Assembly: GCF_042650605.1 (NCBI RefSeq)
Contig: NZ_JBHSBN010000005.1
Location: forward strand, 1 to 64,000
Direction: 5' to 3'
Source of the DNA: Micromonospora_J zhanjiangensis
Lineage (GTDB): Bacteria; Actinomycetota; Actinomycetes; Mycobacteriales; Micromonosporaceae
DNA length: 64,000 nt
Under the pieces are notes generated by a model. The model was given only the letters and a program-made list of their open reading frames with translations. It made no database searches and had not been told where the DNA came from. Within the stretch, counting starts at the first letter, position 1. Each line of letters starts with the position of its first letter. The translations under genes were made by a program, and so were the position numbers. Of the stretch, positions 7,423-17,442 are shown piece by piece.

Positions 7423-8061
7423 TTGCCGCGGGACTACGAACCCGTCGGCTTTGTTCGCGAGGGCCATGCGCGGTACCGGGGGATGCTCGGCGCCGCGCCG
7501 GACGAGACCGACTACTCCACTGTCTCCGCTGATCGGGAAAGAGGCCGCCGGATCGCTGCGGCCTATATGGCCGGTCCGGTGCTCGACGACCGGGCCCGGC
7601 CGGCGTACCACGCCTTCGCCGCCGAGACGGCGCGCCAGTTCGATCTGTTGACCGCCCCGGTTCGTCGCGGCGGCCTCGGTGTCGAGGTGCGGGTGTCCAG
7701 TTCGGACCCGTATCCGGACGCTTCCAGCATGGCGCGGGACCTCCGTCGCCGACGGCTGCTATGGGTGTATTCGACCGCCGCATCGGGCTCCGCGCACCCA
7801 CTTCTGAGCGACGAGGAGAACGACATGTTCCGAGCCGTGCACGACGCATTCGGCCACGCGGCGATCGGGCGCGCGTTCGATGCCGACGGTGAGGAAGCGG
7901 CGTGGCGGTCGCACTATTCGATGTATTCCCCGCTGGCCGGCTGGGCGATGACCACCGAGACGCGTGGACAGAATTGCGCCATGCTGCATCATTTCGGCGG
8001 GCGACGATTCCCGGAACAAAAGGCATTCCTGCTGCCGCCGGAGATCGCCCTGCTGTTCTGA
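7423..8061 (+). CDS. Phage-type protein with His-x4-His ... Glu motif, 212 aa
   Basis: The start is TTG 7423, directly after the stop of the 53-residue gene, implying translational coupling; the next in-frame ATG (7483) has no ribosome site. The conserved core runs from NDMFRAVHDAFGHAAIGRAF to SPLAGWAMTTETRGQN. It gives H140-x4-H145 and a Glu at 179 that could form a 2-His-1-Glu metal site. I associate this core with proteins of unknown function in phages and large polyvalent proteins. The H-x4-H spacing also recalls iron-dependent aromatic amino-acid hydroxylases, but the rest does not clearly match. A strong hairpin follows at 8070. Function unknown. Confidence 0.6.
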   Translation: MPRDYEPVGFVREGHARYRGMLGAAPDETDYSTVSADRERGRRIAAAYMAGPVLDDRARPAYHAFAAETARQFDLLTAPVRRGGLGVEVRVSSSDPYPDASSMARDLRRRRLLWVYSTAASGSAHPLLSDEENDMFRAVHDAFGHAAIGRAFDADGEEAAWRSHYSMYSPLAGWAMTTETRGQNCAMLHHFGGRRFPEQKAFLLPPEIALLF

Positions 8062-8069
8062 GATTCGAC

Positions 8070-8105
8070 GTCTCCCCGGCGGTGACACCGCGCCGCCGGG
8101 GAGAC
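8070..8105 (+). terminator. Stem-loop terminator after the 212-aa gene
   Basis: A perfect 13-bp GC-rich stem (gtctccccggcgg pairing with ccgccggggagac) encloses a 10-nt loop, starting 8 bp after the stop at 8061. There is no T-tract, as is common in actinobacteria. It separates the phage-type pair from the PglY cassette. Confidence 0.6.
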
Positions 8106-8324
8106 TCGGCGGCGCGCCGGGCGGTCGTCAGCGAAGAATTCATGGGAGACCTCGCGTTCATCCGCATCCGCTCATCATTCCCAGACGTTGGTCGAAATCC
8201 ATCCCCGAACCGGCCGGGATGGATGGTCCTCCAGACCGTGGGTCCGTACCAGCCGTGGCGATATGGGCGACTTGGGGGGTGGCTTCGGACTCCGACCGGT
8301 CAGCCCACCTAACCGGGTTGTCGC

Positions 8325-8354
8325 TTAACGCCGACGGAGCGCTACCGATACGGT
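8325..8354 (+). promoter_or_regulatory. Candidate leaderless promoter of the PglY cassette
   Basis: TTAACG (8325-8330) and TACGGT (8349-8354) are 18 bp apart and fit -35 and -10 elements. The -10 ends 7 bp before ATG 8362, and no Shine-Dalgarno sequence is present. The same -10-to-start spacing is seen at 3796/3809 and 43330/43343. The rest of 8106-8324 shows no gene or further structure that I trust. Confidence 0.4.
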
Positions 8355-8361
8355 GGTGACT

Positions 8362-11300
8362 ATGTCCCAGCCCACCGCCCCGCCGCTGCTCAGGGAGTTC
8401 ATCGACATCCCGGAGCGCACCAGCACCAGTGACTTCGTGCTCAAGCTTGCCGACAGCGTCACCGACGCCGACGCCACCCTGCGCGAGTACGTCATCACCG
8501 ACCGGCTGGTGGGCAACTTCGATGAGGCGCTCGGGCTGATCCGCTCCGCGGTCGAGGGGCAGGCGTCCAAGGCGGCGTACCTGCACGGATCGTTCGGTTC
8601 CGGCAAGTCGCACTTCATGGCCGTGCTGCACGCCCTGCTGCGTGGCGAGCCGGCCGCCCGGGGCCGCGACGAGCTGGCCCCGCTGGTCGCCAAGCACAGC
8701 GTCTGGCTGGACGGGCGCAAGTTCCTGCTCGTGCCGTACCACCTGCTCGACGCCCGGTCGCTGGAGCAGCGGGTGCTCGGCGGCTACGTCGACCGGGTCC
8801 GCGCCCTGCACCCGGACGCGCCGATCCCTGCCGTGCACCGCACCGACTCGCTGCTGGAGCAGGCGGCCGACCTGCGGGACAAGATAGGCGACAAACAGTT
8901 CATCGACGGGCTGCCCGGCGGCGACGCCGAGGACGAGTGGGGCGACAGCGAGACCTTCTGGAACACCGAGCGGCTCGACCGGGCGTTCGCCGGCGACTAC
9001 TCCGACGAGTTGCGCCGCAAGCTCGTCAATGACCTGCTGGTCAGCTGGAACAAGGGCTTCTTCAGCAACGCCCGGGAGGACGCCGAGGCGTTCGTCTCGC
9101 TCGACCGCGGCCTGACCGAGATCAGCCGGCACGCCAAAGAACTCGGCTACCACGGCCTGATCCTCTTCCTCGACGAGCTGATCCTCTGGCTGGCCAACTC
9201 GATCGGCGACCAGCAGTTCGTCTCCCGGGAGATCCAGAAGATCACCAACTTCGTCGAGGGCGGCGACACCCGCCGGCCGATCCCGGTGGTCAGCTTCATC
9301 GCCCGCCAGCGCGACCTGCGCGAACTCGTCGGCGAGGACGTCGCGGGCGCGCAGGAACTCGGCTACCAGGACACCCTCAACCTGGCCAGCGGCCGGTTCG
9401 ACGTGATCCAGCTCGAGGACCGCAACCTGCCCGAGATCGCCCGCCGCCGCCTGCTCAAACCCCTGACTCCCACGGCCGCCGCGGCGATCGGCAAGGCCTT
9501 CGACACCACCACCAAGGTACGCCGGGAGGTGTTCGACACCCTGATGGGCGCGGACTCCGGCACAGGCGCCGACATCGACGCGTTCCGGTCGACGTACCCG
9601 TTCAGCCCGGCGTTCCTCGCCACCCTGGTGCACGTCTCCAGCGCGCTGCAGCGTTCCCGTACCGCGTTGAAGCTGATGCGTCAGCTCCTGGTCGACCGCC
9701 GGGAGACCCTGCGCCTGGGCCAGCTGGTGCCGCTGGGTGACCTCTACGACGTGATCAGCGGCGGCGGCGACCAGCCGTTCACCGAGAAGCTCAAGGCCGA
9801 GTTCGAGATGGCCCAGAAGCTGTACGCCCTCAAGCTGCGCCCGCACCTGCTCGGTCAGTACAGCCTCACAGACGACGACCTGGAGACCGCGCGCCGGGGT
9901 GGCGCGCTGCCGGCCGACGTGGCGGGCCGGATCCGGGCCTTCACCGGCGACGACCGGTTGATCAAGACGTTGCTGCTGGCCGCGCTGGCGCCCAGCGTGC
10001 CGGCGCTGCGCAACCTGACCGCCCGCCGGCTCTCCGCGCTCAACCACGGCAGCATCACCAGTCCGATCCCCGGCGGGGAGGTCGCCCAGGTCAGCCGCAA
10101 GCTGGCCGACTGGGCCGGCCAGTTCGCCGAGATCCGGATCGGTGAGGGCGACGACCCGGTGGTGTCGCTGGAACTGGTCGGCGTCGACGTGGACAGCGTG
10201 CTGGCCACCGCCAAGCACTACGACAACGAGGGCGCCCGCAAGCACCTGGTCCAGCGGTTGCTGTGGCAGCAGCTCGGCGTGCCGTGGACCGATTCGTTCT
10301 TCGCCGAGGCCGCCCTCACCTGGCGGGGCAGCCGGCGCGGCATCGAACTCGTCTACGGCAACGTGCGGGACGCGGGCGACATCCGGGACGAGGCGTTCCA
10401 GCCCGCCGACCCGGCCGGTTGGCGGCTGATCGTCGACTACCCGTTCGACGACGGCAGCCACGGACCGGCCGACGACCGGCAGCGGGTGCAGGACCTGATC
10501 ACCCGGACCACCGCCCGAACCGTGTGCTGGATTCCCGCGGCGCTCACCGTCGAACGGCTCAACGAGCTGGGCAAACTCGTCATCATCGACAAGCTGCTGG
10601 AGGGGCAGCGCTTCGACAGCCACGCCGGTCACCTCAACCCGGACGACCGGCGGCGGGCACACGGGGCGCTGACCAACCAGCGCAGCGCCCTGCTGGCCAA
10701 GATGCAATCCGTGCTGCGCCAGGCGTACGGGCTGGCCGCCAAGCAGGCCACCGACGTCCGGCTCGGCTTCGACGACCATCTCCAGTCGCTGACCCGGGCA
10801 CTGGCGCCGAAGCTGCCGATGGGCGCTACCTTCAACGACGCCCTGCGCAGCCTCGGTGACCAGATGCTCACCCAGCAGTTCCCGGCACACCCGGACTTCG
10901 ACCCGGACCGCAAGGGCGACCCGGTACGACCGGCCGACGTGAAGACCGTGCTCGACCACGTCCGGCGGGCGGTCGAGTCACCGGAGGGCCGCGTCGAGGT
11001 CGAGCGGGCGTACCGGCAGACGATGCGCCGGATCGCCAACCCCCTCGGGCTCGGCACCATGCACGAGGCCGCCTTCGTCATCGAGGGGCAGTGGACCCAG
11101 CACTTCCAGCAGAAGGCGGCGGCCGAGGGCATCCAGGGCGAGCTGCGGGTCGCCGACCTGCTCCGCTGGATCGACCAGCCCAAGGCGCGCGGCCTGGACC
11201 CGATCGTCGCCCAGCTCGTCGTCGCCACCTTCGCCGAACAGACCGACCGGGCGTTCTACCTGCACGGCAGCGAGGTCGTGCCGGCGCCCGAACCGGGCCG

Positions 11301-12162
11301 CGTAACCGCCGACCACACGCTGCGCGAGGAACGCCTGCCCAGCGAGGCCGACTGGGCAACCGCCCGCGCCAGGTCCGTCGCCATCTTCGGTTTCCAGCCG
11401 GCGGCCCTGCGCAGGGGCCGGTTGCTGGCCATTTTCGGGCGGGACCTGACCATGGAGGCCAAACGGCACCGCGATGCCGTCCAGGAACTGGTCTCCCAGT
11501 TGGAGACGCACGCGGCGAAGCTGGGGCTCGACGACCGGGCGACCAGCGGTCGGCTCGCCACCGCACGTGCCGCGAAGGAACTGTTGACCGCGCTGGACGA
11601 GCGGCGTTCAGCCGTGGAGATCGTCGAGCGGCTGGCCCGCGCCGACCTCGGCGGACCAGCCGACCGGACCGGCCGCAGCATCAGCAGCGCGGCCCAGGTC
11701 TCGGCCGCACTCGCAGCCGCCTCCTGGGACAACTTCGACATCGTCGCGGGTCTGGCATCCGGCGAGTACGGCGCCGAGGCGAACGCCATTCTCGCCGCGC
11801 TGCGCGGCGCCGCCCGAGCGGACGAGTTGACCACGCCACTCGCGCCGGCCCTGCACCGCGCCCAGACCGACGCGACGGCCTTGCTTCGTCGCGTGACCAG
11901 AAGTGGCTCTGGAGGCGATTCCGGTCCGGACCCGAGCCGTGGCGGTGGCTCGGACAGCACCGGGGGCGACCCCGGTTCGAGATCCGGTGGCGGCACCGGC
12001 GGTGCCGGTGCCGGTGGCACGGACGCCGATGGCGGCGGCCGTCGTCATGGTGGACGGCAGGTCAGCTCCGATGCTCTCGATCCGGCCCTCGCGGACCTGC
12101 ATGCGTTCGCGGCCGACCACCCCGGCGCCACCATCGAGGTGAGCTGGAGAATCGTGCCGTGA
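8362..12162 (+). CDS. pglY: BREX-2 type ATPase PglY
   Basis: A 1266-residue P-loop ATPase of the PglY family, the large ATPase of Pgl/BREX type 2 phage-exclusion systems. Walker A GSFGSGKS is at residues 76-83 and Walker B LILFLDEL has Asp271-Glu272. The length fits Streptomyces PglY (about 1,290). The last 100 residues hold a Gly/Ser/Asp-rich linker followed by a short conserved end (ALADLHAFAADHP). ATG 8362 was preferred over GTG 8353 because of the leaderless -10 at 8349. Its stop overlaps the pglZ GTG start (GTGA). PglY is essential for resistance in the studied systems, but its exact biochemical role is unsettled. PglW and PglX genes are absent from the window. Confidence 0.88.
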   Translation: MSQPTAPPLLREFIDIPERTSTSDFVLKLADSVTDADATLREYVITDRLVGNFDEALGLIRSAVEGQASKAAYLHGSFGSGKSHFMAVLHALLRGEPAARGRDELAPLVAKHSVWLDGRKFLLVPYHLLDARSLEQRVLGGYVDRVRALHPDAPIPAVHRTDSLLEQAADLRDKIGDKQFIDGLPGGDAEDEWGDSETFWNTERLDRAFAGDYSDELRRKLVNDLLVSWNKGFFSNAREDAEAFVSLDRGLTEISRHAKELGYHGLILFLDELILWLANSIGDQQFVSREIQKITNFVEGGDTRRPIPVVSFIARQRDLRELVGEDVAGAQELGYQDTLNLASGRFDVIQLEDRNLPEIARRRLLKPLTPTAAAAIGKAFDTTTKVRREVFDTLMGADSGTGADIDAFRSTYPFSPAFLATLVHVSSALQRSRTALKLMRQLLVDRRETLRLGQLVPLGDLYDVISGGGDQPFTEKLKAEFEMAQKLYALKLRPHLLGQYSLTDDDLETARRGGALPADVAGRIRAFTGDDRLIKTLLLAALAPSVPALRNLTARRLSALNHGSITSPIPGGEVAQVSRKLADWAGQFAEIRIGEGDDPVVSLELVGVDVDSVLATAKHYDNEGARKHLVQRLLWQQLGVPWTDSFFAEAALTWRGSRRGIELVYGNVRDAGDIRDEAFQPADPAGWRLIVDYPFDDGSHGPADDRQRVQDLITRTTARTVCWIPAALTVERLNELGKLVIIDKLLEGQRFDSHAGHLNPDDRRRAHGALTNQRSALLAKMQSVLRQAYGLAAKQATDVRLGFDDHLQSLTRALAPKLPMGATFNDALRSLGDQMLTQQFPAHPDFDPDRKGDPVRPADVKTVLDHVRRAVESPEGRVEVERAYRQTMRRIANPLGLGTMHEAAFVIEGQWTQHFQQKAAAEGIQGELRVADLLRWIDQPKARGLDPIVAQLVVATFAEQTDRAFYLHGSEVVPAPEPGRVTADHTLREERLPSEADWATARARSVAIFGFQPAALRRGRLLAIFGRDLTMEAKRHRDAVQELVSQLETHAAKLGLDDRATSGRLATARAAKELLTALDERRSAVEIVERLARADLGGPADRTGRSISSAAQVSAALAAASWDNFDIVAGLASGEYGAEANAILAALRGAARADELTTPLAPALHRAQTDATALLRRVTRSGSGGDSGPDPSRGGGSDSTGGDPGSRSGGGTGGAGAGGTDADGGGRRHGGRQVSSDALDPALADLHAFAADHPGATIEVSWRIVP

Positions 12163-14939
12163 CCCAGGCGACCGCGCCGGCAAAGGCGTTGCGGATCAAC
12201 CCGGCCGCGCTCGGCCAGAAAGTGGCGCAGCAGCTCGACCGGCACCGCAACGGTGAGGCGTACCCGGTGATGCTGATCCGCGCGGAGCCCACCTGGACGC
12301 ACGACCCGGTGCTGCTGTTGCCCCAGGCGCGCCGGGCCCGGGTCGTACCGTGCGTGTCGCCGCTGGCCGTCTGGGAACAGCTCGCCGCCGAGCGCGGCGA
12401 GGAGACGTTGGTGCTGCTCACCGACGTCCCGGAATCCGATCTCGGGCCGGGCGTACTCAGTCGGGTGTTCCGGCAGCGGGTGATCACCGTCGAACCGTGG
12501 GACCTGGTGGTGGACGCCTTCGGTGCCCAACTGCCCGACACCGCGTTGGAGCACGAGTCGTGGGCCGGCGAGGCCCTGCTTGACGCCATGCCGCCGGGTG
12601 GCTGGCCCAAGCTCACCACCGCGGTGCTCACCCGGGACGTCGCGCTAAGGCACCTAGCCTCTGTACGCCTCGGGCTGGACCGGCGCGGCGAAGACCCGGA
12701 CGACCTCGACGTGCCGGCGCTGCTGCGCTGGACCGGTGAGCCGGGCGCGGTCGAGGCGTACGGGCTGCTCCGGCCGGCCGAACGCGACGGTCTCGGTCGG
12801 TGGTTGGTGGACCGGTTCCGGCGCCCGGCGAAGGCCCTGTTCGCCCTCATCGAGGCCGGGCACGGCGCCGACGCGCTGCCGCTCGGCCTGGTCTGCGACG
12901 CGCTCTGGACCACGGACGCCGCCGAGGCGGTGCGCGCCCGAGGCCGCGTCGACCAGTACTTCGGCAACCTCGACGACGACGCCACCATCTGGAGCTTCGC
13001 CGACGCGGCGGTCCAGGTGGTCACCGCCATGCTCGCCGCACCGCGGGTGCGGCCCGGTGACGACCGGCGGGACCGGGAACCCGGCGCGCACCGGCGGGCG
13101 GCCGCGGTCCTGGACCGGGCCGAGGAGTTGCTCGTCCAGTTCGGGGCGGTGGGCAGCGCCGGCCACAGCCCGATCCTGCGTACCGGATTCGCCCGCCGGC
13201 TCGGCGCGGCCGCCGAGGCACTGCTGGCCGGGCTGCGGGACGGTTCCTCCGTCGCGGCGTTGGACACGGCGGTCGAGGACCTCCTCGGGCACCGGCTCGC
13301 CGACGTCGAGGTCGAACGGGTCCGGCGGGTACGGATGGCGCAGCGACTGGTCCGCTGGCTCGGCACGCCGGTCGAACCACCGGCCAGCGTCGCCGACGGG
13401 GTGGACCGGCAGATCGCCGACTGGGGCTGGGTCGACCGGGCGCTCGGTCACGTCTGGGCCGGTGAGGACGTCGACCCGGGACTGCAGTCGGCGTTCGGTC
13501 AGGTCCACGAGCGGGTCCGGCAGCGTCGTCGCGAGTTGGACCGGGCGTTCGCCGCGCGGCTCGCCGGCTGGGCCACCGCCGGGCCTGGCAACGACGGGGG
13601 ACTGCTCACCGTCGAGAACGTCCTGCCCCGGGTGGTCGAGCCGCTGATCCGCGCCGACGGGCCGGTGCTGCTGGTCGTGCTGGACGGGATGAGCGCCGCC
13701 GTCGCCGTCGAGCTCGCCGAGGAGCTCTCCCAGCACTGGGTCGAGTACGACCCGCTGGCTGGTTCCGGGCCGGCGCGCCGGCGTGGCGTGGTAGCAGCCC
13801 TGCCTACCCTGACCGCGGTGTCGCGCACCTCGCTCTTCGCCGGCGCACTGCGGACCGGTACCCAGGCGACCGAAAACCAGTTTTTCGACCAGGGCCGGTG
13901 GGGTCGGGGCGCCCGGATCTTCCACAAAGGGCCGGCGCGCGGTGCGGCCGGCGAGGTGCTGGCCCGTGACCTCGCGGACGCGGTGGCCGACCAGCGACAC
14001 CTGGTCGCGGTGGTCATCAACACCGTGGACGACTCCCTCGCCCACGGCCGGGAAGGGGACGAACCGGGCTGGCAGCTCGGTGACCTCGGCTACCTACGTA
14101 GCCTGCTCGACCTGGCCCGGTCGGCCGGCCGCGCGGTGCTGGTCACCAGCGACCACGGGCACGTGCTGGAACGCGACGGGACGTACGTCCGGGTCTCCGA
14201 CGCGGCTTCCGCGCGGCACCGCACCGGACCCGGCCCGGCCGGCGAGGGCGAGGTCGAGTTGTCCGGACCGCGGGTCGTCGCGCCGGACAACCGCATCGTC
14301 GCCCTGTGGGATCCGTCGCTGCGCTACCGGCCGAGCAGGGCCGGCTACCACGGCGGTGCGGCACTGGCCGAGGTGACCATCCCGCTGCTGGCCTTCCTGC
14401 TGCCGAACGTGACCGATCCGCCGACCGGCTGGGCGGCTGTGCAGGGGCGGGAGCCGGACTGGTGGACCGCCGCCGCGCCCCCCGCCGCGGCGACCCCGTC
14501 GACGGCCCCGGCACCGCGGTCCGCGCCGAAGTCGCGCCGGAAGGCTGCCGTCGACGCCGGACCCGCGCTGTTCGACGTACCGGAAACACCGGCTCCCGTC
14601 GCGGCGCCCGCGCCCGAGCCGGAAGACCTGGTGTCGGCGTTGGTCGATACCGAATTGTTCCGCGCGCAGCACAGCCTGACCCCCCGGCGGGTGGAGGTCG
14701 GGAAGGTGGAACGGGCGCTGCGGGCGCTGCTCGACGCCAAGGGCGTGCTTCCCGCCGCCGTGCTGGCCGAACGAGCCGGTGAGGTATCGGCCCGGGCCGG
14801 CGGCTTCGCCAACATGCTGCAGCGCATCCTGAACGTCGACAACTACCCGGTGCTGTCGCTGATCGACAACGGGCGCACGGTCCGGCTGGACGTCACGCTG
14901 CTGCGCGAGCAGTTTTTGCCGGCCAAGGCGTCGTCGTGA
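12159..14939 (+). CDS. pglZ: BREX-2 type alkaline-phosphatase-superfamily protein PglZ
   Basis: A 926-residue PglZ, the signature protein of BREX systems. The start is GTG 12159, overlapping the pglY stop in GTGA. The N-terminal half carries the motif VLLTDVPESDLG. The PglZ domain has LLVVLDGMSAA (Asp at about 509) and LVTSDHGHV (Asp-His at about 665-666), matching metal ligands of the alkaline-phosphatase fold. A Pro/Ala-rich linker near residues 760-800 precedes a C-terminal helical domain (ELFRAQHSLTPRRVEV ... LRALLDAKGVLP). The stop overlaps brxD in the same way. Family length (about 900-970) is normal. Confidence 0.88.
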   Translation: MTQATAPAKALRINPAALGQKVAQQLDRHRNGEAYPVMLIRAEPTWTHDPVLLLPQARRARVVPCVSPLAVWEQLAAERGEETLVLLTDVPESDLGPGVLSRVFRQRVITVEPWDLVVDAFGAQLPDTALEHESWAGEALLDAMPPGGWPKLTTAVLTRDVALRHLASVRLGLDRRGEDPDDLDVPALLRWTGEPGAVEAYGLLRPAERDGLGRWLVDRFRRPAKALFALIEAGHGADALPLGLVCDALWTTDAAEAVRARGRVDQYFGNLDDDATIWSFADAAVQVVTAMLAAPRVRPGDDRRDREPGAHRRAAAVLDRAEELLVQFGAVGSAGHSPILRTGFARRLGAAAEALLAGLRDGSSVAALDTAVEDLLGHRLADVEVERVRRVRMAQRLVRWLGTPVEPPASVADGVDRQIADWGWVDRALGHVWAGEDVDPGLQSAFGQVHERVRQRRRELDRAFAARLAGWATAGPGNDGGLLTVENVLPRVVEPLIRADGPVLLVVLDGMSAAVAVELAEELSQHWVEYDPLAGSGPARRRGVVAALPTLTAVSRTSLFAGALRTGTQATENQFFDQGRWGRGARIFHKGPARGAAGEVLARDLADAVADQRHLVAVVINTVDDSLAHGREGDEPGWQLGDLGYLRSLLDLARSAGRAVLVTSDHGHVLERDGTYVRVSDAASARHRTGPGPAGEGEVELSGPRVVAPDNRIVALWDPSLRYRPSRAGYHGGAALAEVTIPLLAFLLPNVTDPPTGWAAVQGREPDWWTAAAPPAAATPSTAPAPRSAPKSRRKAAVDAGPALFDVPETPAPVAAPAPEPEDLVSALVDTELFRAQHSLTPRRVEVGKVERALRALLDAKGVLPAAVLAERAGEVSARAGGFANMLQRILNVDNYPVLSLIDNGRTVRLDVTLLREQFLPAKASS

Positions 14940-16249
14940 ACGCCGTCAGCCCGGCCCGGCGACGGGAGGTCCTCGACGCGCTGCGTCGTGGTGCCGTACC
15001 GGCCGCCGGCCTGGACCTCTTCGCCGTCGGCCTGGACCGGTTCACCGCCGCGATCGGTGACGACCTGGCCACCGTCGCGGCCGGCGGCGCGGTCTTCAAG
15101 GCCGTCCGCGGCGAGTACGGCTCCGGCAAGACCTTCTTCACCCGCTGGATCGCCGAACAGGCGAAACGAGCGAACCTGGCCACCGCCGAGGTGCAGATCT
15201 CGGAGAACGAGACGCCCCTGCACAAGCTGGAGACGGTGTACCGGCGGCTCACCGAGCGGCTGGCCACCTCCGCCTTCCCGCCCAGCGCCCTGCGGCCCGT
15301 CGTGGACGGTTGGTTCTACGCGCTGGAGGAGGATGCGCTGGCTGCGGGGGAGGTCCGCGCCGACGACGCCGCCGGTCTCGATTGGGCCGTCGCGACGCTG
15401 CTCGACCAGCGGCTCACCGAGGTCAGCCGCACCGCGCCGGCCTTCGCCGCGGCGCTGCGCGGCTACCGGGCCGCCACCGCTGCCGGCGAGCCGGCCACGG
15501 CGGACGCGGTGCTCGCCTGGCTCGGTGGTCAGCCGCACGTCGCGGCCGCGGCCCGCCGGGTCGCGGGCGTACGCGGAGACCTCGACCACTTCGCGGCCCT
15601 CAGCTTCCTGCAAGGGCTGCTGACGGTCCTGCGCGACAGCGGCCACCCCGGGCTGTTGCTGGTCCTCGACGAGGTGGAGACCCTGCAGCGGGTCCGCTCC
15701 GACGCCCGGGACAAGGCGCTCAACGCCCTGCGTCAGCTGATCGACGAGGTGCACTCCGGCCGGTTCCCCGGTCTCTATCTGGTCATCACCGGCACTCCGG
15801 CCTTCTACGACGGGCCGCAGGGCGTGCAGCGGCTCGCCCCATTGGCCCAACGGCTCGCCGTCGACTTCAGCACCGAGGCACGGTTCGACAATCCGCGCGC
15901 CGTGCAGATCCGGCTGCCCGGCTTCACCGTCGACTCGCTCGTCGAGTTGGGTGGCCGGGTCCGGGACCTGTACGTGACCGGGTCGACCGCACCCGACCGC
16001 GTGCGGTCACTGGCCGACGACGGTTACCTCCGGCAACTCGCCGAGGCGGTTGCGGGTGGTCTGGGCGGCAAGGTCGGCATCGCGCCGCGGCTGTTCCTCA
16101 AGAAACTGGTCGGGGACGTGCTGGACCGGATCGACCAGTTCCCCGACTTCGATCCGCGGCGGCACTACGCTCTGACCCTGTCCAGCGCAGAGATGAGCGA
16201 CGTCGAACGCAACGCGACCAGGGCTGACGAGATCTCGCTCGACGTCTAG
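14936..16249 (+). CDS. brxD: BREX system ATP-binding protein BrxD
   Basis: A 437-residue P-loop protein of the BrxD type found in BREX-2 loci. Walker A GEYGSGKT is at 59-66 and Walker B LLLVLDEVETL has Asp245-Glu246; an STGTP-like sensor motif reads VITGTPAFYDG. The start GTG 14936 overlaps the pglZ stop. BrxD is a small accessory ATPase thought to act with PglY, PglZ and the BrxHI helicase. GC content is as high as in pglYZ. The next gene follows after 14 bp but has visibly lower GC. Confidence 0.85.
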   Translation: MNAVSPARRREVLDALRRGAVPAAGLDLFAVGLDRFTAAIGDDLATVAAGGAVFKAVRGEYGSGKTFFTRWIAEQAKRANLATAEVQISENETPLHKLETVYRRLTERLATSAFPPSALRPVVDGWFYALEEDALAAGEVRADDAAGLDWAVATLLDQRLTEVSRTAPAFAAALRGYRAATAAGEPATADAVLAWLGGQPHVAAAARRVAGVRGDLDHFAALSFLQGLLTVLRDSGHPGLLLVLDEVETLQRVRSDARDKALNALRQLIDEVHSGRFPGLYLVITGTPAFYDGPQGVQRLAPLAQRLAVDFSTEARFDNPRAVQIRLPGFTVDSLVELGGRVRDLYVTGSTAPDRVRSLADDGYLRQLAEAVAGGLGGKVGIAPRLFLKKLVGDVLDRIDQFPDFDPRRHYALTLSSAEMSDVERNATRADEISLDV

Positions 16250-16263
16250 GAAAGAATCAGACC

Positions 16264-17442
16264 ATGAGCACAGATCTGGCATCCCTCCTCGGTACTCAGG
16301 AGACTGCCGCCCTTGAGTTCAAGCGAGAGGCGACCGACCGGAACGCCATCCGGAAGGCCATCTGCGCTCTCGCCAACGACCTACCTCGGTTGGGCGGGGG
16401 TGACCTGATCATCGGTGTCGACGACCACGGTCGACCGGTTGACGGCACGGACGTCTCCGATGCGGCTCTCCTCAAGATCACCGAGTATCGTGACCAAGGG
16501 CTTATCCTTGACCGGCCTTCAATGGTGGTGACCGCCGAGACATTCCGCGGAAAGCCTGTCATCCGGGTTCGGGTAAATGCATCCCGAACGCCGCCGGTCA
16601 GGTTCGACAACGTCGTGTATGTGCGACCCGGCCCAACTACCAGGCGAGCCGGCCGGGACGATGAACGCGTTCTGTCGGAGCGGCGGCGGTCTTTCGAGGC
16701 GCCGTTCGATGTGCGTCCCCTTGCCGGCAGTGCACTGGACGACCTCGATCTCGAGCTGTTTCGCATGGAGTACCTCCGGCAGGCCGTGGACGTCACGGTG
16801 TTGGAGGAAAATCATCGGTCTATCGAGCAACAGCTGGCCTCGCTTCGGCTCGCCGACGTTGACGGCACGCCAACCGTACTCGGTCTGCTGCTCGTCGGTA
16901 TCGACCCCACCGTCCGGGTCCCCGGCGCTTACCTGCAGTTCGTTCGGTACGAGGGAATGGACGTCGGTGGGTCGATCCTGGATGAGCAAGAAATTCGAGC
17001 CAACATCATAACAATCGCCGAGCGGCTCGAGATCCTGCTCAGGGGGTATCTGCGTACGCGCCTCACGGAAGTCAGCGGCTTCCGGGAAGAGGCTCGGCCC
17101 AACTACCCGCTGGAAGCACTCCGAGAAGTGTGCATGAACGCAATAATGCATCGTAATTACGAATCCTCCAACGCACCAATTCGGATTGCCTGGTTCGACG
17201 ACCGCATTGAGGTAACGAATCCGGGTGGTCCGTACGGTCAGGTGCGGGCCGACAACTTCGACCGCGTCAATGACTATCGTAACCCTTCGCTCGCCGCCGC
17301 CATGAAGTCCCTCGGATACGTCAATCAATTTGGTCGTGGCATTGGCCGCATCCGAGCTTCGTTGATTCGTAACGGCAACCCAGAGCCGGTTTTCGTGGTG
17401 GACCAATCCTCGTGGACCGTCACGGTGAGGAGCGCGACATGA
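16264..17442 (+). CDS. AlbA_2 DNA-binding and GHKL ATPase-like protein (Schlafen-type)
   Basis: A 392-residue protein. The N-terminal AlbA_2/Schlafen-like domain is marked by ETAALEFKREATDRNAIRKAI (first half) and GGDLIIGVDDHGRPV. The C-terminal half is a GHKL ATPase-like domain with an N-box at residue 292 (NAIMHRNYE), a DDRIEVTNPGG motif and GRGIGRI. Such proteins bind DNA or RNA and recur in defence and mobile loci. The start is ATG 16264, 14 bp after brxD. The stop overlaps the ParA-like gene as ATGA. Base composition is clearly less GC-rich than the flanking brxD and brxHI, suggesting that this gene and the next were acquired together. In BREX-2 loci this position is not usually occupied by such a pair, as far as I know. 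Confidence 0.8.
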   Translation: MSTDLASLLGTQETAALEFKREATDRNAIRKAICALANDLPRLGGGDLIIGVDDHGRPVDGTDVSDAALLKITEYRDQGLILDRPSMVVTAETFRGKPVIRVRVNASRTPPVRFDNVVYVRPGPTTRRAGRDDERVLSERRRSFEAPFDVRPLAGSALDDLDLELFRMEYLRQAVDVTVLEENHRSIEQQLASLRLADVDGTPTVLGLLLVGIDPTVRVPGAYLQFVRYEGMDVGGSILDEQEIRANIITIAERLEILLRGYLRTRLTEVSGFREEARPNYPLEALREVCMNAIMHRNYESSNAPIRIAWFDDRIEVTNPGGPYGQVRADNFDRVNDYRNPSLAAAMKSLGYVNQFGRGIGRIRASLIRNGNPEPVFVVDQSSWTVTVRSAT

